A stretch of 64,000 nucleotides of DNA from Anaerocolumna sp. AGMB13020. GTDB taxonomy: Bacteria; Bacillota; Clostridia; Lachnospirales; Lachnospiraceae. Every line of letters starts with the position of its first letter. Within the stretch, counting starts at the first letter, position 1. Under the pieces are notes generated by a model, which saw nothing but the letters and a program-made list of their open reading frames with translations, had not been told where the DNA came from and made no database searches. A program made the translations under genes and the position numbers. Location: NCBI RefSeq assembly GCF_033100115.1, contig NZ_CP136910.1:4901001-4965000 (forward strand), read 5' to 3'. Positions 51,451-60,133 of this stretch are shown piece by piece.

Positions 51451-52383
51451 CTAACCGATATAGAGAATATCACTGACACCACGTTCTTTACCTTTGCCAA
51501 GAGGATTATTAACAACCCTGCCCATAAAGTACATGGTAGAGGAACCGCCGCCATCCAGGTTATAAGCTTCGGTGCAGCCAAGGCTTACAAAAAGATCTGC
51601 AAATTCCTCTAAGGACATGCCTTTGCTGTAGCCGCTGCTGCGACCATCCACTACAGCAAATGCATAATGGTTTGGGCTGATAATGCCTACACCGGTTCTT
51701 GGGTTGGAGCCTTGCATGGAATGATTGCCAAAGTTGGTGTCAATCTCCACTTTTCCAAGATTTGTAACAGCTGCACTGCCTGTAACAAGTGCTGGACCAA
51801 AGGACAGAGTTTGCGTTACTCCCGCATCCACTAATTCCTGTGCAGAAGTGTCAGTCTCGTCATATATTTTCATGGTGCCGTCAGTATAAAAGGCCAGACC
51901 TGTTCTTGCGGGGCTGTCCCGAAATACTGTTCCGTTTCTTATTACAATTCCATCCTCTCTGAAACCGTAATAATCACCATTAATTGCGAATATGGCATGA
52001 TTGTCCTCTGCAATTTCAGAGGTATATTCGATTATGTTCTGACCAAATTTATTATCTGCAAAAGCAGATTTTAAGCTTGCTGAATCTTTTAGGATTACGT
52101 CTGCTATATAATAGGTAATGGTATCTGAACCAGTTCCAGCAGCTACTTTTTTAATTTGGATTGATACTGTATCACTGGTATAATTCCAATCATCTGCGGT
52201 ATAATCAGTCTGAGAATCCTCTGTCCCTGTTTCTGTGGTATCAAGAGCATTTTCAACTTTTACATGCTTGATGAGGTAACGGTCGGCTGCCATATAAAGC
52301 AGTAAGGCAATAAGCATTAAGGCAAGGCTTAGAATTATGAAGGGTTTCTTTGTGGGTTTTCTGGCTGTTTTTTCAGTTTGCAA
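51451..52383 (-). CDS. membrane-anchored phosphodiester glycosidase (NAGPA) domain protein
   Basis: After a basic start, a membrane helix (about 17-36) leads to an extracellular domain with HAIFAINGDYYGFREDGIVIRNG, LSFGPALV, NPRTGVGI, AFAVVDGRSSGYSKGMSLEEFA and the signature NLDGGGSSTMYF. This is the NAGPA fold found in the mammalian uncovering enzyme and in bacterial exopolysaccharide proteins. It probably cleaves sugar phosphodiesters at the cell surface. The TTG at 52383 is the best start: AAAGGAG lies 8 bases upstream. An in-frame TTG at 52401 would place that site inside the gene. Confidence 0.87.
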   Translation of the reverse strand: MQTEKTARKPTKKPFIILSLALMLIALLLYMAADRYLIKHVKVENALDTTETGTEDSQTDYTADDWNYTSDTVSIQIKKVAAGTGSDTITYYIADVILKDSASLKSAFADNKFGQNIIEYTSEIAEDNHAIFAINGDYYGFREDGIVIRNGTVFRDSPARTGLAFYTDGTMKIYDETDTSAQELVDAGVTQTLSFGPALVTGSAAVTNLGKVEIDTNFGNHSMQGSNPRTGVGIISPNHYAFAVVDGRSSGYSKGMSLEEFADLFVSLGCTEAYNLDGGGSSTMYFMGRVVNNPLGKGKERGVSDILYIG

Positions 52384-52490
52384 AGCAACAGCTCCTTTCA
52401 AATAAAGTAGATAACCTCAGTATAGAGGAATATTATGTTCAGTCTGTTAGCAAACTGTGATAAATCTGTGGTTTGGCTCAGCAATAAAGC

Positions 52491-52518
52491 TTGACAGGCT
52501 GTTATGAGAAATTATAAA
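52491..52518 (+). promoter_or_regulatory. Sigma-A promoter of the flavodoxin-fold gene
   Basis: TTGACA (52491-52496), 16 bases, TATAAA (52513-52518), with a 115-base leader. Confidence 0.7.
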
Positions 52519-52633
52519 ATAAATAAAAATAAACCATAACTAAGAACATATCTCTCGTTTCTACTCTTAAGAAGAATGATATTAATGAAAGACAGAGTTC
52601 GAGGTAACATAAAAGGAATACAAGGAGGTATTT

Positions 52634-53281
52634 ATGAAAGTTATAGCAATTAACGGGAGTCCTAGAAAACATGGTAATACTGCTGAAATGTTAAAAAGTG
52701 CATTGGAGGGAGCAAAGGAAAACGGTGCAAAGACTAAAATATATAACCTCTATGATATGGAATTTACCGGCTGTGTCAGCTGTTTCGCTTGTAAGAAGAA
52801 AGGAAAAGACTGTAAAGGTCTTTGTGTAATAAAAGATGACCTGAAAGAAGTATTAGAAGAAATTTTAAAATGTGATGCTCTGTTAATCGGTTCACCCATT
52901 TATTTTTCTGATGTAACCGGTGAAGTCAGATCTTTTCTGGAAAGGCTGCTTTTTCCTATTCTGTCTTATAAGAAAGGAGAGAGAGAAATCTTAAAGGGAA
53001 ATATTCCTTCTGCATTTTTGTATACCATGAATGTACCATTGGAGCAATATGATAGTCTGGGGTATAAAGCAATCGCAGAAAGAAATCAGAAAATCATAGG
53101 AGGGCTTTTAAAAGCTGAGTCCCAAATACTGGTATCCTGTAATACCTATCAGTTTAAGGATTATGACAAATACGATGCCAGCCGCTTCTCCGTAGAAGAA
53201 AAAGAAAAGGTTCGGAAAGAGCAATTCCCCCAGGATTTAAAAGCAGCTTTTGAATTAGGCAAACAGCTGACAGCCAAATAG
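52634..53281 (+). CDS. flavodoxin-fold NAD(P)H-dependent oxidoreductase
   Basis: An FMN-binding reductase of 215 residues. The N-terminus VIAINGSPRKHGNTAEML is the FMN phosphate loop. The FTGCVSCFACKKKGKDCKG segment carries a CxxCxxC group found in iron-sulfur flavoprotein relatives. LLIGSPIYFSDVTGEVRSFLERL is the second flavin-contact region. AAGGAGG precedes the ATG. The substrate is unknown. The gene is preceded by a strong promoter and probably stands alone. Confidence 0.88.
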   Translation: MKVIAINGSPRKHGNTAEMLKSALEGAKENGAKTKIYNLYDMEFTGCVSCFACKKKGKDCKGLCVIKDDLKEVLEEILKCDALLIGSPIYFSDVTGEVRSFLERLLFPILSYKKGEREILKGNIPSAFLYTMNVPLEQYDSLGYKAIAERNQKIIGGLLKAESQILVSCNTYQFKDYDKYDASRFSVEEKEKVRKEQFPQDLKAAFELGKQLTAK

Positions 53282-53311
53282 GGTTTTGCAGAGAATACCT
53301 TGCAGATAATT

Positions 53312-53340
53312 TTGACGTTGATGTTTTCCTGTGGTATTAT
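53312..53340 (+). promoter_or_regulatory. Sigma-A promoter of the cyclophilin gene
   Basis: TTGACG (53312-53317), 17 bases, TATTAT (53335-53340). Confidence 0.65.
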
Positions 53341-53401
53341 AAGTGATTGAGCATATTAAATGGTTTGTATGAAATGAGAAGGAGAAAGGAAGAAGTACAA
53401 G

Positions 53402-54127
53402 ATGAAGAAGAGTCTAATCACTATTTTAGTTGTATTAATTGTCATAATTGGAGTAGTTGCTGCGGGATTTGCGTTAAGAAAAGGGAATACAGCAGGAGGA
53501 GGTTCAGCTGTATCAGGTTATAAAGAACAGTTAGCTGAACCCAAAAACGGTGAGACAGTGGCTGAACTGGTAATAAAAGACTTTGGTTCCATTCGCGTGA
53601 AGTTTTTTCATGAAGAAGCTCCCAAGGCCGTGGAAAATTTTATAACGCATGCAAAAGACGGTTATTATGATGGTTTATCCTTTCATAGGGTTATGGATAA
53701 CTTTATGATTCAGGGCGGTGACCCTACAGGAACCGGAATGGCTGGTGAAAGCATCTGGGGAGATAACTTTGAAGATGAGTTCTCAGATAATTTGCAGCCC
53801 TACCGCGGAGCACTTTGTATGGCCAACAGCGGAGCGAATACCAACGGAAGCCAGTTCTTTATCGTGCAGGCGAAGGACACTTACGATGAGGCAACCTTAG
53901 CCTCCATTACACAGCAGATGGGTACTGCTTATAATGATGACGCCATTGAAGGGTATTCTAAGAATGGAGGAACTCCCTGGCTTTATCGAGCACATACGGT
54001 TTTTGGACAAGTATACGAAGGACTTGAGGTTCTGGATGCAATTGCTGGTACAGCTACAGATGAAAATGATAAACCTGTTTCGGATGTTATCATTGAAAAG
54101 ATTATTGTTTCGGAATATGGTAAATAA
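53402..54127 (+). CDS. membrane-anchored cyclophilin peptidyl-prolyl isomerase
   Basis: A 241-residue protein with an N-terminal membrane helix (about 5-26) and a cyclophilin domain outside the cell. It shows VKFFHEEAPKAVENF, LSFHRVMDNFMIQGGDPTGTG, ANSGANTNGSQFFIV (Gln and Phe of the active site) and HTVFGQVYEGLEVLD. The helix has no lipobox cysteine, so it is an uncleaved anchor or a signal peptide. It has GAGAAAGGA before the start and a strong terminator after. It probably aids folding of exported proteins. Confidence 0.93.
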   Translation: MKKSLITILVVLIVIIGVVAAGFALRKGNTAGGGSAVSGYKEQLAEPKNGETVAELVIKDFGSIRVKFFHEEAPKAVENFITHAKDGYYDGLSFHRVMDNFMIQGGDPTGTGMAGESIWGDNFEDEFSDNLQPYRGALCMANSGANTNGSQFFIVQAKDTYDEATLASITQQMGTAYNDDAIEGYSKNGGTPWLYRAHTVFGQVYEGLEVLDAIAGTATDENDKPVSDVIIEKIIVSEYGK

Positions 54128-54136
54128 TATAAAAAA

Positions 54137-54161
54137 GACTGCCGGTTTGGCAGTCTTTTTT
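54137..54161 (+). terminator. Terminator after the cyclophilin gene
   Basis: GACTGCC (54137-54143) pairs with GGCAGTC (54149-54155), flanked by A and T runs, usable on both strands. Confidence 0.92.
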
Positions 54162-54359
54162 AGAAGGAAAAAACATACTTTTTTCATAAATATCTGTTAT
54201 AATAAAGCCACATACAGCGGATAATCTGTCATTGATGAAAATAATACATATAGGAAGATTAGAGCGGCTCAAAGCGATTTTCGTTGAAAGACAGATGAAA
54301 GAATAATATAAAGTATAAACGAATAAGGCTTCCGGCTAATATTAAGAAGAGAGGTAACC

Positions 54360-55034
54360 ATGGATAAATTAAAAGTTTTAGTAGTTGACGATGAAAGCAG
54401 AATGCGTAAACTTGTAAAGGACTTTTTAAGTAAAAAGAATTATGAGGTATATGAAGCAGAAAATGGAGAACAGGCCGTTGATATGTTCTTTAACATTAAG
54501 GACATTTCTTTGCTTGTACTGGATGTCATGATGCCTAAAATGGATGGGTGGCAGGTATGCAGGGAAATCCGGCAGTATTCCCAGGTTCCTATTATAATGC
54601 TCACAGCAAAGAGTGATGAAAAGGACGAGTTATTAGGCTTTGAGCTTGGTGTTGACGAATATATCTCAAAACCCTTCAGTCCCAAAATTCTGGTGGCCAG
54701 AGTTGAGGCAATCCTTCGAAGAACCAATGCCATAGAAGAAGGTATCGTAGAAGTAGGAGGTATCGTACTTGATAAAGCTGCTCATATGGTGAAGATAGAT
54801 GAAGAAGCAATCGACCTCAGTTTCAAGGAATTTGAACTGCTTACTTATTTTATCACGAATCAGGGCGTGGCATTATCCAGAGAGAGGATATTGAATAATG
54901 TATGGAATTATGACTACTTTGGAGATGCCAGAACCATTGATACCCATGTAAAGAAACTGAGAAGCAAAATGGGTGAAAAAGGAGAATATATAAAGACAAT
55001 TTGGGGAATGGGTTATAAATTTGAAATCGATTAA
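54360..55034 (+). CDS. OmpR-family response regulator
   Basis: A 224-residue regulator. The receiver has VVDDE (D10, D11), D55 in LLVLDVMMPKMDG, T in IIMLTAKSDEKDE and Lys in DEYISKPFSP. The C-terminal winged helix has LSFKEFELLTYFITNQGVALSRE and the typical end RTIDTHVKKLRSKMGEKGEYIKTIWGMGYKFE (outlined; key R-T-I-D-T-H-V-x-x-L-R-x-K). GAGGTAACC precedes the ATG. The kinase follows 46 bases on. Confidence 0.94.
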   Translation: MDKLKVLVVDDESRMRKLVKDFLSKKNYEVYEAENGEQAVDMFFNIKDISLLVLDVMMPKMDGWQVCREIRQYSQVPIIMLTAKSDEKDELLGFELGVDEYISKPFSPKILVARVEAILRRTNAIEEGIVEVGGIVLDKAAHMVKIDEEAIDLSFKEFELLTYFITNQGVALSRERILNNVWNYDYFGDARTIDTHVKKLRSKMGEKGEYIKTIWGMGYKFEID

Positions 55035-55080
55035 CCATGATAGCTTCTATATTAAATTAAAAGACTGGAATGATTGATTT

Positions 55081-56610
55081 ATGAATCTAAAATTAATAAA
55101 ATACCTGAACTTAAAATCGATCAGGATTAAACTTACCCTGACCCTTGCTATTCTGATTACAGCTACTATAGGAATACTATGGATACTAAACAGATCTTTT
55201 TTACAGGAATATTATATAAACAGTAAGGTTGCCAGCCTTGGAAAAACCTATAAGGACATAAAAGCAGTTTATGAAACCATTGATACGAATAACTTGACTG
55301 CCGAGGATAACCTTAACATGGAAAAAGTTACAGAGTATCGTAATATCAATGTCTTTGTTATAAATACCGAAACATATATTTGGTATGAAAATAAGGAGTG
55401 GTATTCCGCTAAAAATGCATCCCTTGCCAATAAAGAACGTTATGGTCAGTTAATGGCAAAAGTTTATTCCATATTAATGACGGATAATGATATCGTTAAG
55501 GATATGGGGGAATATTTTGTTTTTAAAGAGTATGAAGCAAGGGTCAATACCAATTATTTAAGACTACTAGGTCATACAGAAGGCAAGAGTTTTATTTATA
55601 TTGAAACTAATCTGGAAACCATGAGAGAAAGTGTGGCGGTGGCCAATCAATTCCTTGCTTATGTAGGAGTAATTGCAGTAATTATATCAATTCTTGTAAT
55701 GCTTTGGATAAGTAAGAAATTTACCGGCCCAATTCTTCAGCTGGCAGGAATTGCAAAAAAGATGAGTGATTTAGACTTTGATGTGAAGTATGTGGTTGAC
55801 TCAGAGGATGAATTAGGTGAATTGGGAGGCAGTATTAATGTATTATCGGAGAAGTTGGAAAATACGATTTCAGAGTTAAAAAGTGCCAATAATGAGCTGC
55901 TTTCGGATCTCCAGAACAAGGTTCAGATAGATGAGATGCGAAAAGACTTTTTATCCAATGTAACCCATGAGTTAAAGACCCCGATAGCTTTGATACAGGG
56001 TTATGCAGAAGGTCTTAAGGATAATATCAGTGAAGATCAGGATAGTAAGGATTTCTATTGTGAAGTTATCATTGATGAAGCACAGAAGATGAATAGTATG
56101 GTAAAGAAGCTGCTATCCTTAAACCAGATTGAATTTGGTAGTAACCAGCCAAACATTGAACGTTTTGATTTGACAGCCTTGGTTAAATCAGTGATTCACT
56201 CAACTGAAATACTTCAGGAACAGAAAAAGGCCACAATGCATTTTGAAGAGACGGAGCCTTTATATGTATGGGCTGACGAATATATGATAGAAGAAGTACT
56301 TACCAATTACATCAGCAATGCCTTGAATCATGTAGAGGGGCCCAGAATAATAGAAGTTAAGTTTATTCAAATGGGAGAGGTAGTTAGGGTAGCTGTCTTT
56401 AATACGGGTATTCCAATACCGGAGGAGGATCTTGAAAATATCTGGATCAAGTTCTATAAGGTGGATAAAGCCAGAACCAGAGAATACGGCGGCAGCGGTA
56501 TTGGACTGTCCATTGTAAAAGCTATTATGGATTCCCATAATAGAAAATGCGGTGCAATCAATCATGAAAATGGCGTAGAGTTCTGGTTTGAACTGGATAC
56601 GAATGTGTAA
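55081..56610 (+). CDS. HAMP-containing sensor histidine kinase
   Basis: A 509-residue kinase. Two membrane helices (about 16-38 and 196-216) flank an extracellular sensor of about 155 residues. Then come HAMP (about 217-270, SKKFTGPILQLAG), HisKA with NVTHELKTPIALIQGYAEG (His 296), and an HATPase domain with the N box ITNYISNALNH-like segment and GGSGIGLSIVKAIM. It should phosphorylate the adjacent regulator. The signal is unknown. No clear ribosome site is seen before the ATG, which may depend on coupling. Confidence 0.93.
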   Translation: MNLKLIKYLNLKSIRIKLTLTLAILITATIGILWILNRSFLQEYYINSKVASLGKTYKDIKAVYETIDTNNLTAEDNLNMEKVTEYRNINVFVINTETYIWYENKEWYSAKNASLANKERYGQLMAKVYSILMTDNDIVKDMGEYFVFKEYEARVNTNYLRLLGHTEGKSFIYIETNLETMRESVAVANQFLAYVGVIAVIISILVMLWISKKFTGPILQLAGIAKKMSDLDFDVKYVVDSEDELGELGGSINVLSEKLENTISELKSANNELLSDLQNKVQIDEMRKDFLSNVTHELKTPIALIQGYAEGLKDNISEDQDSKDFYCEVIIDEAQKMNSMVKKLLSLNQIEFGSNQPNIERFDLTALVKSVIHSTEILQEQKKATMHFEETEPLYVWADEYMIEEVLTNYISNALNHVEGPRIIEVKFIQMGEVVRVAVFNTGIPIPEEDLENIWIKFYKVDKARTREYGGSGIGLSIVKAIMDSHNRKCGAINHENGVEFWFELDTNV

Positions 56611-56654
56611 CAGGGACTTTTGTCACAAAAAAGCTAGAGTTTTTAATTTTGGCA

Positions 56655-56683
56655 TTGCCCATTTTTGTAAATAGTGGTATTAT
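56655..56683 (+). promoter_or_regulatory. Sigma-A promoter of the lipoprotein gene
   Basis: TTGCCC (56655-56660), 17 bases, TATTAT (56678-56683), placing a transcription start near 56690, just before a two-hairpin element. Confidence 0.6.
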
Positions 56684-56714
56684 ATATTCACATATACTTA
56701 CTACGGAGGATGAA

Positions 56715-56776
56715 GAGTGAAAAATGACTTTCACTCCCCCTGAATTTATACGTGTACTAAAATACGCAGATGGGAG
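56715..56776 (+). repeat. Two-hairpin SD element before the lipoprotein gene
   Basis: Hairpin 1 is GAGTGAAA (56715-56722) with TTTCACTC (56729-56736), then CCCC. Hairpin 2 is GTGTA (56752-56756) with TACGC (56763-56767, one G-U), then AGAT and GGGAG (56772-56776). This is the closest match to the tandem copies at 3560-3756, over 50 kb away. No long open frame crosses this copy. Confidence 0.85.
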
Positions 56777-56782
56777 CCAAAG

Positions 56783-57538
56783 ATGAAAAAACCACTTTTA
56801 TTACTTACCTTGTTTTGTGGGATGATGTTTACAGGCTGTGCGAAAATGACTGATTTATCAGATCAGCAAAGTGATGTTATTGCGGAATATATGGCAGGTT
56901 CCGTGTTAAGATATACAGATAATTATAAGGAAGCTCTGATTTATCCCGAAGACACGAAAGATGAACAAAACAACGGAAGCATTATAAACGAAAGCAAGGA
57001 CACCACGACAGAAGAAAACACAGCAAATACTGCCCCAGACAATGAGGAAACCAATAAAGGCGCTGTTACAACAGGTAACAGTACAGGAACAAAAAATACG
57101 GAAGCGGTAAAAAGTGATTTAACTTATCAGGAATTTTACAAAATTATCAGTGATAATAAATACCAGTTTAAGTATACTGACTACAAACTGCAAACAAGCT
57201 ATGCACAGAGAGAGGCGTATTTCACACTTACACCGACTTCAGGCAATAAGCTGCTTGCTGTAAACTTTAAGGTATCGAACAAATCCAAGAGCTCTGTTAA
57301 AGTCAATCTGGAAAAGATACATATTGTCTATAAGCTGAGTACGAAGGACGGAAAGTCCTATTCACCTATGGTAACTTTACTGGATACGGATTTGAAATAC
57401 CTGAATCTCACTCTGAAAAGCGGTAAATCCGATGATGCTGTTTTGTTATTTGATGTGCCTGAAAATTTGAAAACCGACGGACTCACTCTAAGTATTTCAC
57501 TGAATGGGCAAAAAGCAATTATAGATTTGAACGAATAA
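56783..57538 (+). CDS. lipoprotein with DUF4352/DUF5067-like domain
   Basis: A 251-residue lipoprotein with lipobox FTGC (Cys 19). A linker rich in Asn, Thr and Glu (about 55-112) is followed by a beta-sandwich-like domain. The latter has LAVNFKVSNKSKSSVKVNLEKI and DDAVLLFDVPE (outlined), matching the DUF4352/DUF5067 group of surface Ig-like folds. GGGAG 6 bases upstream belongs to the two-hairpin element. A PH-like gene follows 24 bases on, likely in the same transcript. Function unknown. Confidence 0.8.
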   Translation: MKKPLLLLTLFCGMMFTGCAKMTDLSDQQSDVIAEYMAGSVLRYTDNYKEALIYPEDTKDEQNNGSIINESKDTTTEENTANTAPDNEETNKGAVTTGNSTGTKNTEAVKSDLTYQEFYKIISDNKYQFKYTDYKLQTSYAQREAYFTLTPTSGNKLLAVNFKVSNKSKSSVKVNLEKIHIVYKLSTKDGKSYSPMVTLLDTDLKYLNLTLKSGKSDDAVLLFDVPENLKTDGLTLSISLNGQKAIIDLNE

Positions 57539-57562
57539 TGAAATCCTTAAAGGAGCAAAGCA

Positions 57563-57901
57563 ATGATTTATACAGAAAAGAAGCGTTCGAAGTTATTCGG
57601 ACTTCCTTTATCCTTTACCTCATATACAATCACGGATGACAAGATAACCATAACAAGCGGATTTTTAAACATTACCGTTGACGATGCATTTATGTATAAG
57701 GTCCAGGATGTAAAACTCACAAAAAGCTTTTGGGAAAGAATCTATGGTCTTGGTTCCCTTACTTGTTACACAGGCGATACTACACATCCTGAACTTAAGA
57801 TTCTGCATATTAAGAGAACCTCAGAAATTAAGGACTTTCTTTTAACAGCATCTGAAGAAGCCAGACGAAAAAGAAGAGCTTTACACACAATGGAAATATA
57901 A
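57563..57901 (+). CDS. bacterial PH (bPH2/DUF304-like) domain protein
   Basis: A 112-residue protein. YTITDDKITITSGFLNITVDDAFMYKVQDVKLTKSFWERIYGLG (outlined) and LTCYTGDTTHPELKILHI show the pattern of bPH2 domains: a strand with I-T-x-G, then the V-Q-D-V-x-(L/I)-x-x-(S/P)-(F/L)-x-x-R-(I/L)-x-G motif. There is no membrane helix. AAGGAG precedes the ATG. Its role beside the lipoprotein is unknown. Confidence 0.8.
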   Translation: MIYTEKKRSKLFGLPLSFTSYTITDDKITITSGFLNITVDDAFMYKVQDVKLTKSFWERIYGLGSLTCYTGDTTHPELKILHIKRTSEIKDFLLTASEEARRKRRALHTMEI

Positions 57902-57930
57902 TTCTTAATAAAGACATTAAGAGATAAATA

Positions 57931-57960
57931 AAGGACGAGCTGACAATGCAGCTTGTCCTT
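57931..57960 (+). terminator. Hairpin after the PH-domain gene
   Basis: AAGGACGAGCTG (57931-57942) pairs with CAGCTTGTCCTT (57949-57960) with one G-U pair and a 6-base loop. The T run is weak. Confidence 0.65.
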
Positions 57961-57989
57961 ATCTAATGTGCAGATTTATATTTCTGCTA

Positions 57990-58160
57990 TAAAATATTAT
58001 TTTCGAACAGTATAAATTGAATTTGTAAGTAAAAATACCATTTTCAAACATCATAAATTGGAATTTGTAAGTATAAGTACCATTTTAAAACAGTATAAAT
58101 TGAATTTGTAAGTAAAAATATTATTTTTAAACAATATAAATTGAATTTGTAAGTGAAGAG
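57990..58160. repeat. Tandem array of a 41-42 bp unit
   Basis: Units start at 58008, 58049, 58091 and 58132 (last one partial), with a partial unit before 58008. The core is TATAAATTGAATTTGTAAGT followed by AAAAATA and an ATTTTnAAA end. No spacers, so not CRISPR. It fills the spacer before the threonine exporter gene. Confidence 0.85.
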
Positions 58161-58224
58161 TGACGATAATAAAGAAAAATAGCAGTATTTTGATTAAGAT
58201 GAAAGAACGGAGCTTCTAAATACC

Positions 58225-59001
58225 ATGAATTATAAATTATTAGCGGATACTGCCATGCTGGCAGGTGAAATAATGTTAGTAAGCGGAGCAGAGACCTACA
58301 GAGTGGAAGATACAATGAGCAGGATTCTAAAGATATCAGGACTTGAGAGGACAGAAGCCTTTGTTACTCCTACAGGCATTTTTTTATGTCTTGATGATAC
58401 GGGAATTGATGGAATCAGCCTTGTGAAAAGAGTGGACAATCGTGTGACGAATATATCCTATATCTTTGAAACAAATAATGTATCCAGAAACCTTTGCTCC
58501 GGCGTGATGTCAGTAGAAGAAGCTTATCTGGAACTTAAAAGTATAAAGACAAGGAATCAATACAGCAATTTTCTGATCTATCCATGCACCGTAATAGGTT
58601 CCTCAGCCTTTACCATCTTGCTTGGAGGTGACTTGCTTAACAGTGTTATAGCTGGGGTAAATGGAGGGTTTATTGTTCTGGTCACTATATTAACCATGAA
58701 ACTTAAAATAAACACCTTTATAAAGAATCTGACGGCATCTGTGCTAATTGCACTAAACAGTATGTTATTTCTTCATTATCTCAGCGGGGCAATACAATTG
58801 GATGCCCTTATTGGCGGCTCTATAATGCCTTTGCTTCCAGGGGTAGCTATTACCAATGCCATCAGGGATACACTTCAGGGTGATTATATGTCAGGAGGTG
58901 CCAGAGCAATTGAGTCCTTTGTGTTGGCTGCTTCCAGTGCTGTTGGAATTGGAATTGGTATTGCATTGTATTCCTTACTGGCAGGAGGTATAAACCTATG
59001 A
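58225..59001 (+). CDS. ThrE-type threonine/serine exporter, N-terminal subunit
   Basis: A 258-residue protein with a cytoplasmic start (LLADTAMLAGEIMLVSGAETYRVEDT in outline) that carries the ThrE/DUF1212 signature (G-E-x-x-x-x-S-G-A-E-T-x-R-V-E-D). Five membrane helices fill about residues 115-255, including GGSIMPLLPGVAITNAIRD, the conserved P-L-x-P-G-V motif. In Clostridia ThrE is split in two genes; the second overlaps this one by 4 bases. The ribosome site is weak. Confidence 0.9.
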   Translation: MNYKLLADTAMLAGEIMLVSGAETYRVEDTMSRILKISGLERTEAFVTPTGIFLCLDDTGIDGISLVKRVDNRVTNISYIFETNNVSRNLCSGVMSVEEAYLELKSIKTRNQYSNFLIYPCTVIGSSAFTILLGGDLLNSVIAGVNGGFIVLVTILTMKLKINTFIKNLTASVLIALNSMLFLHYLSGAIQLDALIGGSIMPLLPGVAITNAIRDTLQGDYMSGGARAIESFVLAASSAVGIGIGIALYSLLAGGINL

Positions 59002-59423
59002 TGTTTATTCAGGTAGTAGGTGCATTTATAGCTGTCGTAGCTTTTGCTGTAATCATTGGTGTTCCAAGAAAATTTCTGGGTTTTGCAGGACTTGTAGGTG
59101 CTATTGGCTGGTTCGTTTATCTAATACTGGAACCGACAGGTCTGACGGTAGTGGGAAGGATGTTCTTTGCCGCACTTATGGTTGCGCTTATATCCCATAG
59201 CTTTGCTAGACTTATGAAGACTCCTGTAACACTATTTTTGATTGCTGGAATTCTGCCTTTGGTTCCGGGAGTTGGTATGTACCGTATTGTATATAACCTG
59301 ATAACCAATAACAATACGGTAGCCGGACACTATATGAATGAAACAATACAAATAGCAGGAATGATTGCGTTGGCAATCTTTATTATGGATACTATCTTTC
59401 GAATATTTCAGAAGAATAAATAG
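58998..59423 (+). CDS. ThrE-type threonine/serine exporter, C-terminal subunit
   Basis: A 141-residue protein of five short membrane helices (DUF3815/ThrE_2). It contains GVPRKFLGFAGLVGAIGW, KTPVTLFLIAGILPLVPGVGMYRIVYNL (outlined; key P-L-V-P-G-V-G-M-Y), the counterpart of the first subunit's P-G-V motif. The ATG overlaps the stop of the first subunit (ATGATG), so translation is coupled. Together they should export small amino acids. Confidence 0.9.
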   Translation: MMFIQVVGAFIAVVAFAVIIGVPRKFLGFAGLVGAIGWFVYLILEPTGLTVVGRMFFAALMVALISHSFARLMKTPVTLFLIAGILPLVPGVGMYRIVYNLITNNNTVAGHYMNETIQIAGMIALAIFIMDTIFRIFQKNK

Positions 59424-59537
59424 AAGAAGCATCCAGGCAAATATAAACTGGAGAGCAATTAGTCCTTGCATTCACAGGGAAAAGCCGATAGAATAGTTAG
59501 TGTAGGAGTGTAATAGAGAGTAGCAGGAGTATAGCAA

Positions 59538-60113
59538 ATGAGAATTGGTTTATTGAGGCATTTTAAGGTAAACTGTCCCCATAAGAAAATGATGACTTCG
59601 GAGGAGTTTCGTCAGTGGTCTGAACATTATGAGCGGTCAAGGGTTATAAAAAACAAAGTAGAAATGTATGGATGCAAGTGGGACATCTGTTATGTGAGCG
59701 ATCTCCCAAGAGCAATAACAACAGCTAAGGAAGTATATAGCGGTCATTTACATATTGATAAGCTTTTAAGAGAAGTCGATAATGCTCCCTTTATTCATAC
59801 AGAGCGAATTAAGCTCCCTTTTGAAATCTGGCATGTATGCGGCAGGTTGGCCTGGTACTTTAAGTCAAAAAGTCAACCAGAGTCAAGAGAAGGCACCAGA
59901 AGACGTATAAATGCATTTCTTGATAAGATTGACTGGTCACAGGATAATGTATTGATTGTATTTCATGGATTCATGTTATATAATTTTCAAAAAGAATTAA
60001 AGAACAGAGGATTTTCAGGAGAAAAAATCAGAAGAGTAAAAAATGGTGTATTGTATCAGTTTATCAAAGAAGATTTGGTAGAAGAATCAATAGAGCCTAA
60101 TTTTAGCGAGTAA
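59538..60113 (+). CDS. histidine phosphatase superfamily protein (RHF variant)
   Basis: A 191-residue protein. LLRHFKVN gives the catalytic Arg-His (R7-H8), but the third residue of the usual RHG is Phe. The middle CYVSDLPRAITTAKEVY matches the S-D-L-x-R-x-x-x-T-A phosphate pocket, and VLIVFHGFMLYNF holds the second catalytic His. It is short and has a Lys-rich C-terminal half. The substrate is unknown. It precedes rlmH by 20 bases. Confidence 0.82.
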   Translation: MRIGLLRHFKVNCPHKKMMTSEEFRQWSEHYERSRVIKNKVEMYGCKWDICYVSDLPRAITTAKEVYSGHLHIDKLLREVDNAPFIHTERIKLPFEIWHVCGRLAWYFKSKSQPESREGTRRRINAFLDKIDWSQDNVLIVFHGFMLYNFQKELKNRGFSGEKIRRVKNGVLYQFIKEDLVEESIEPNFSE

Positions 60114-60133
60114 ATAGCAAGCAGGAAGAATGA

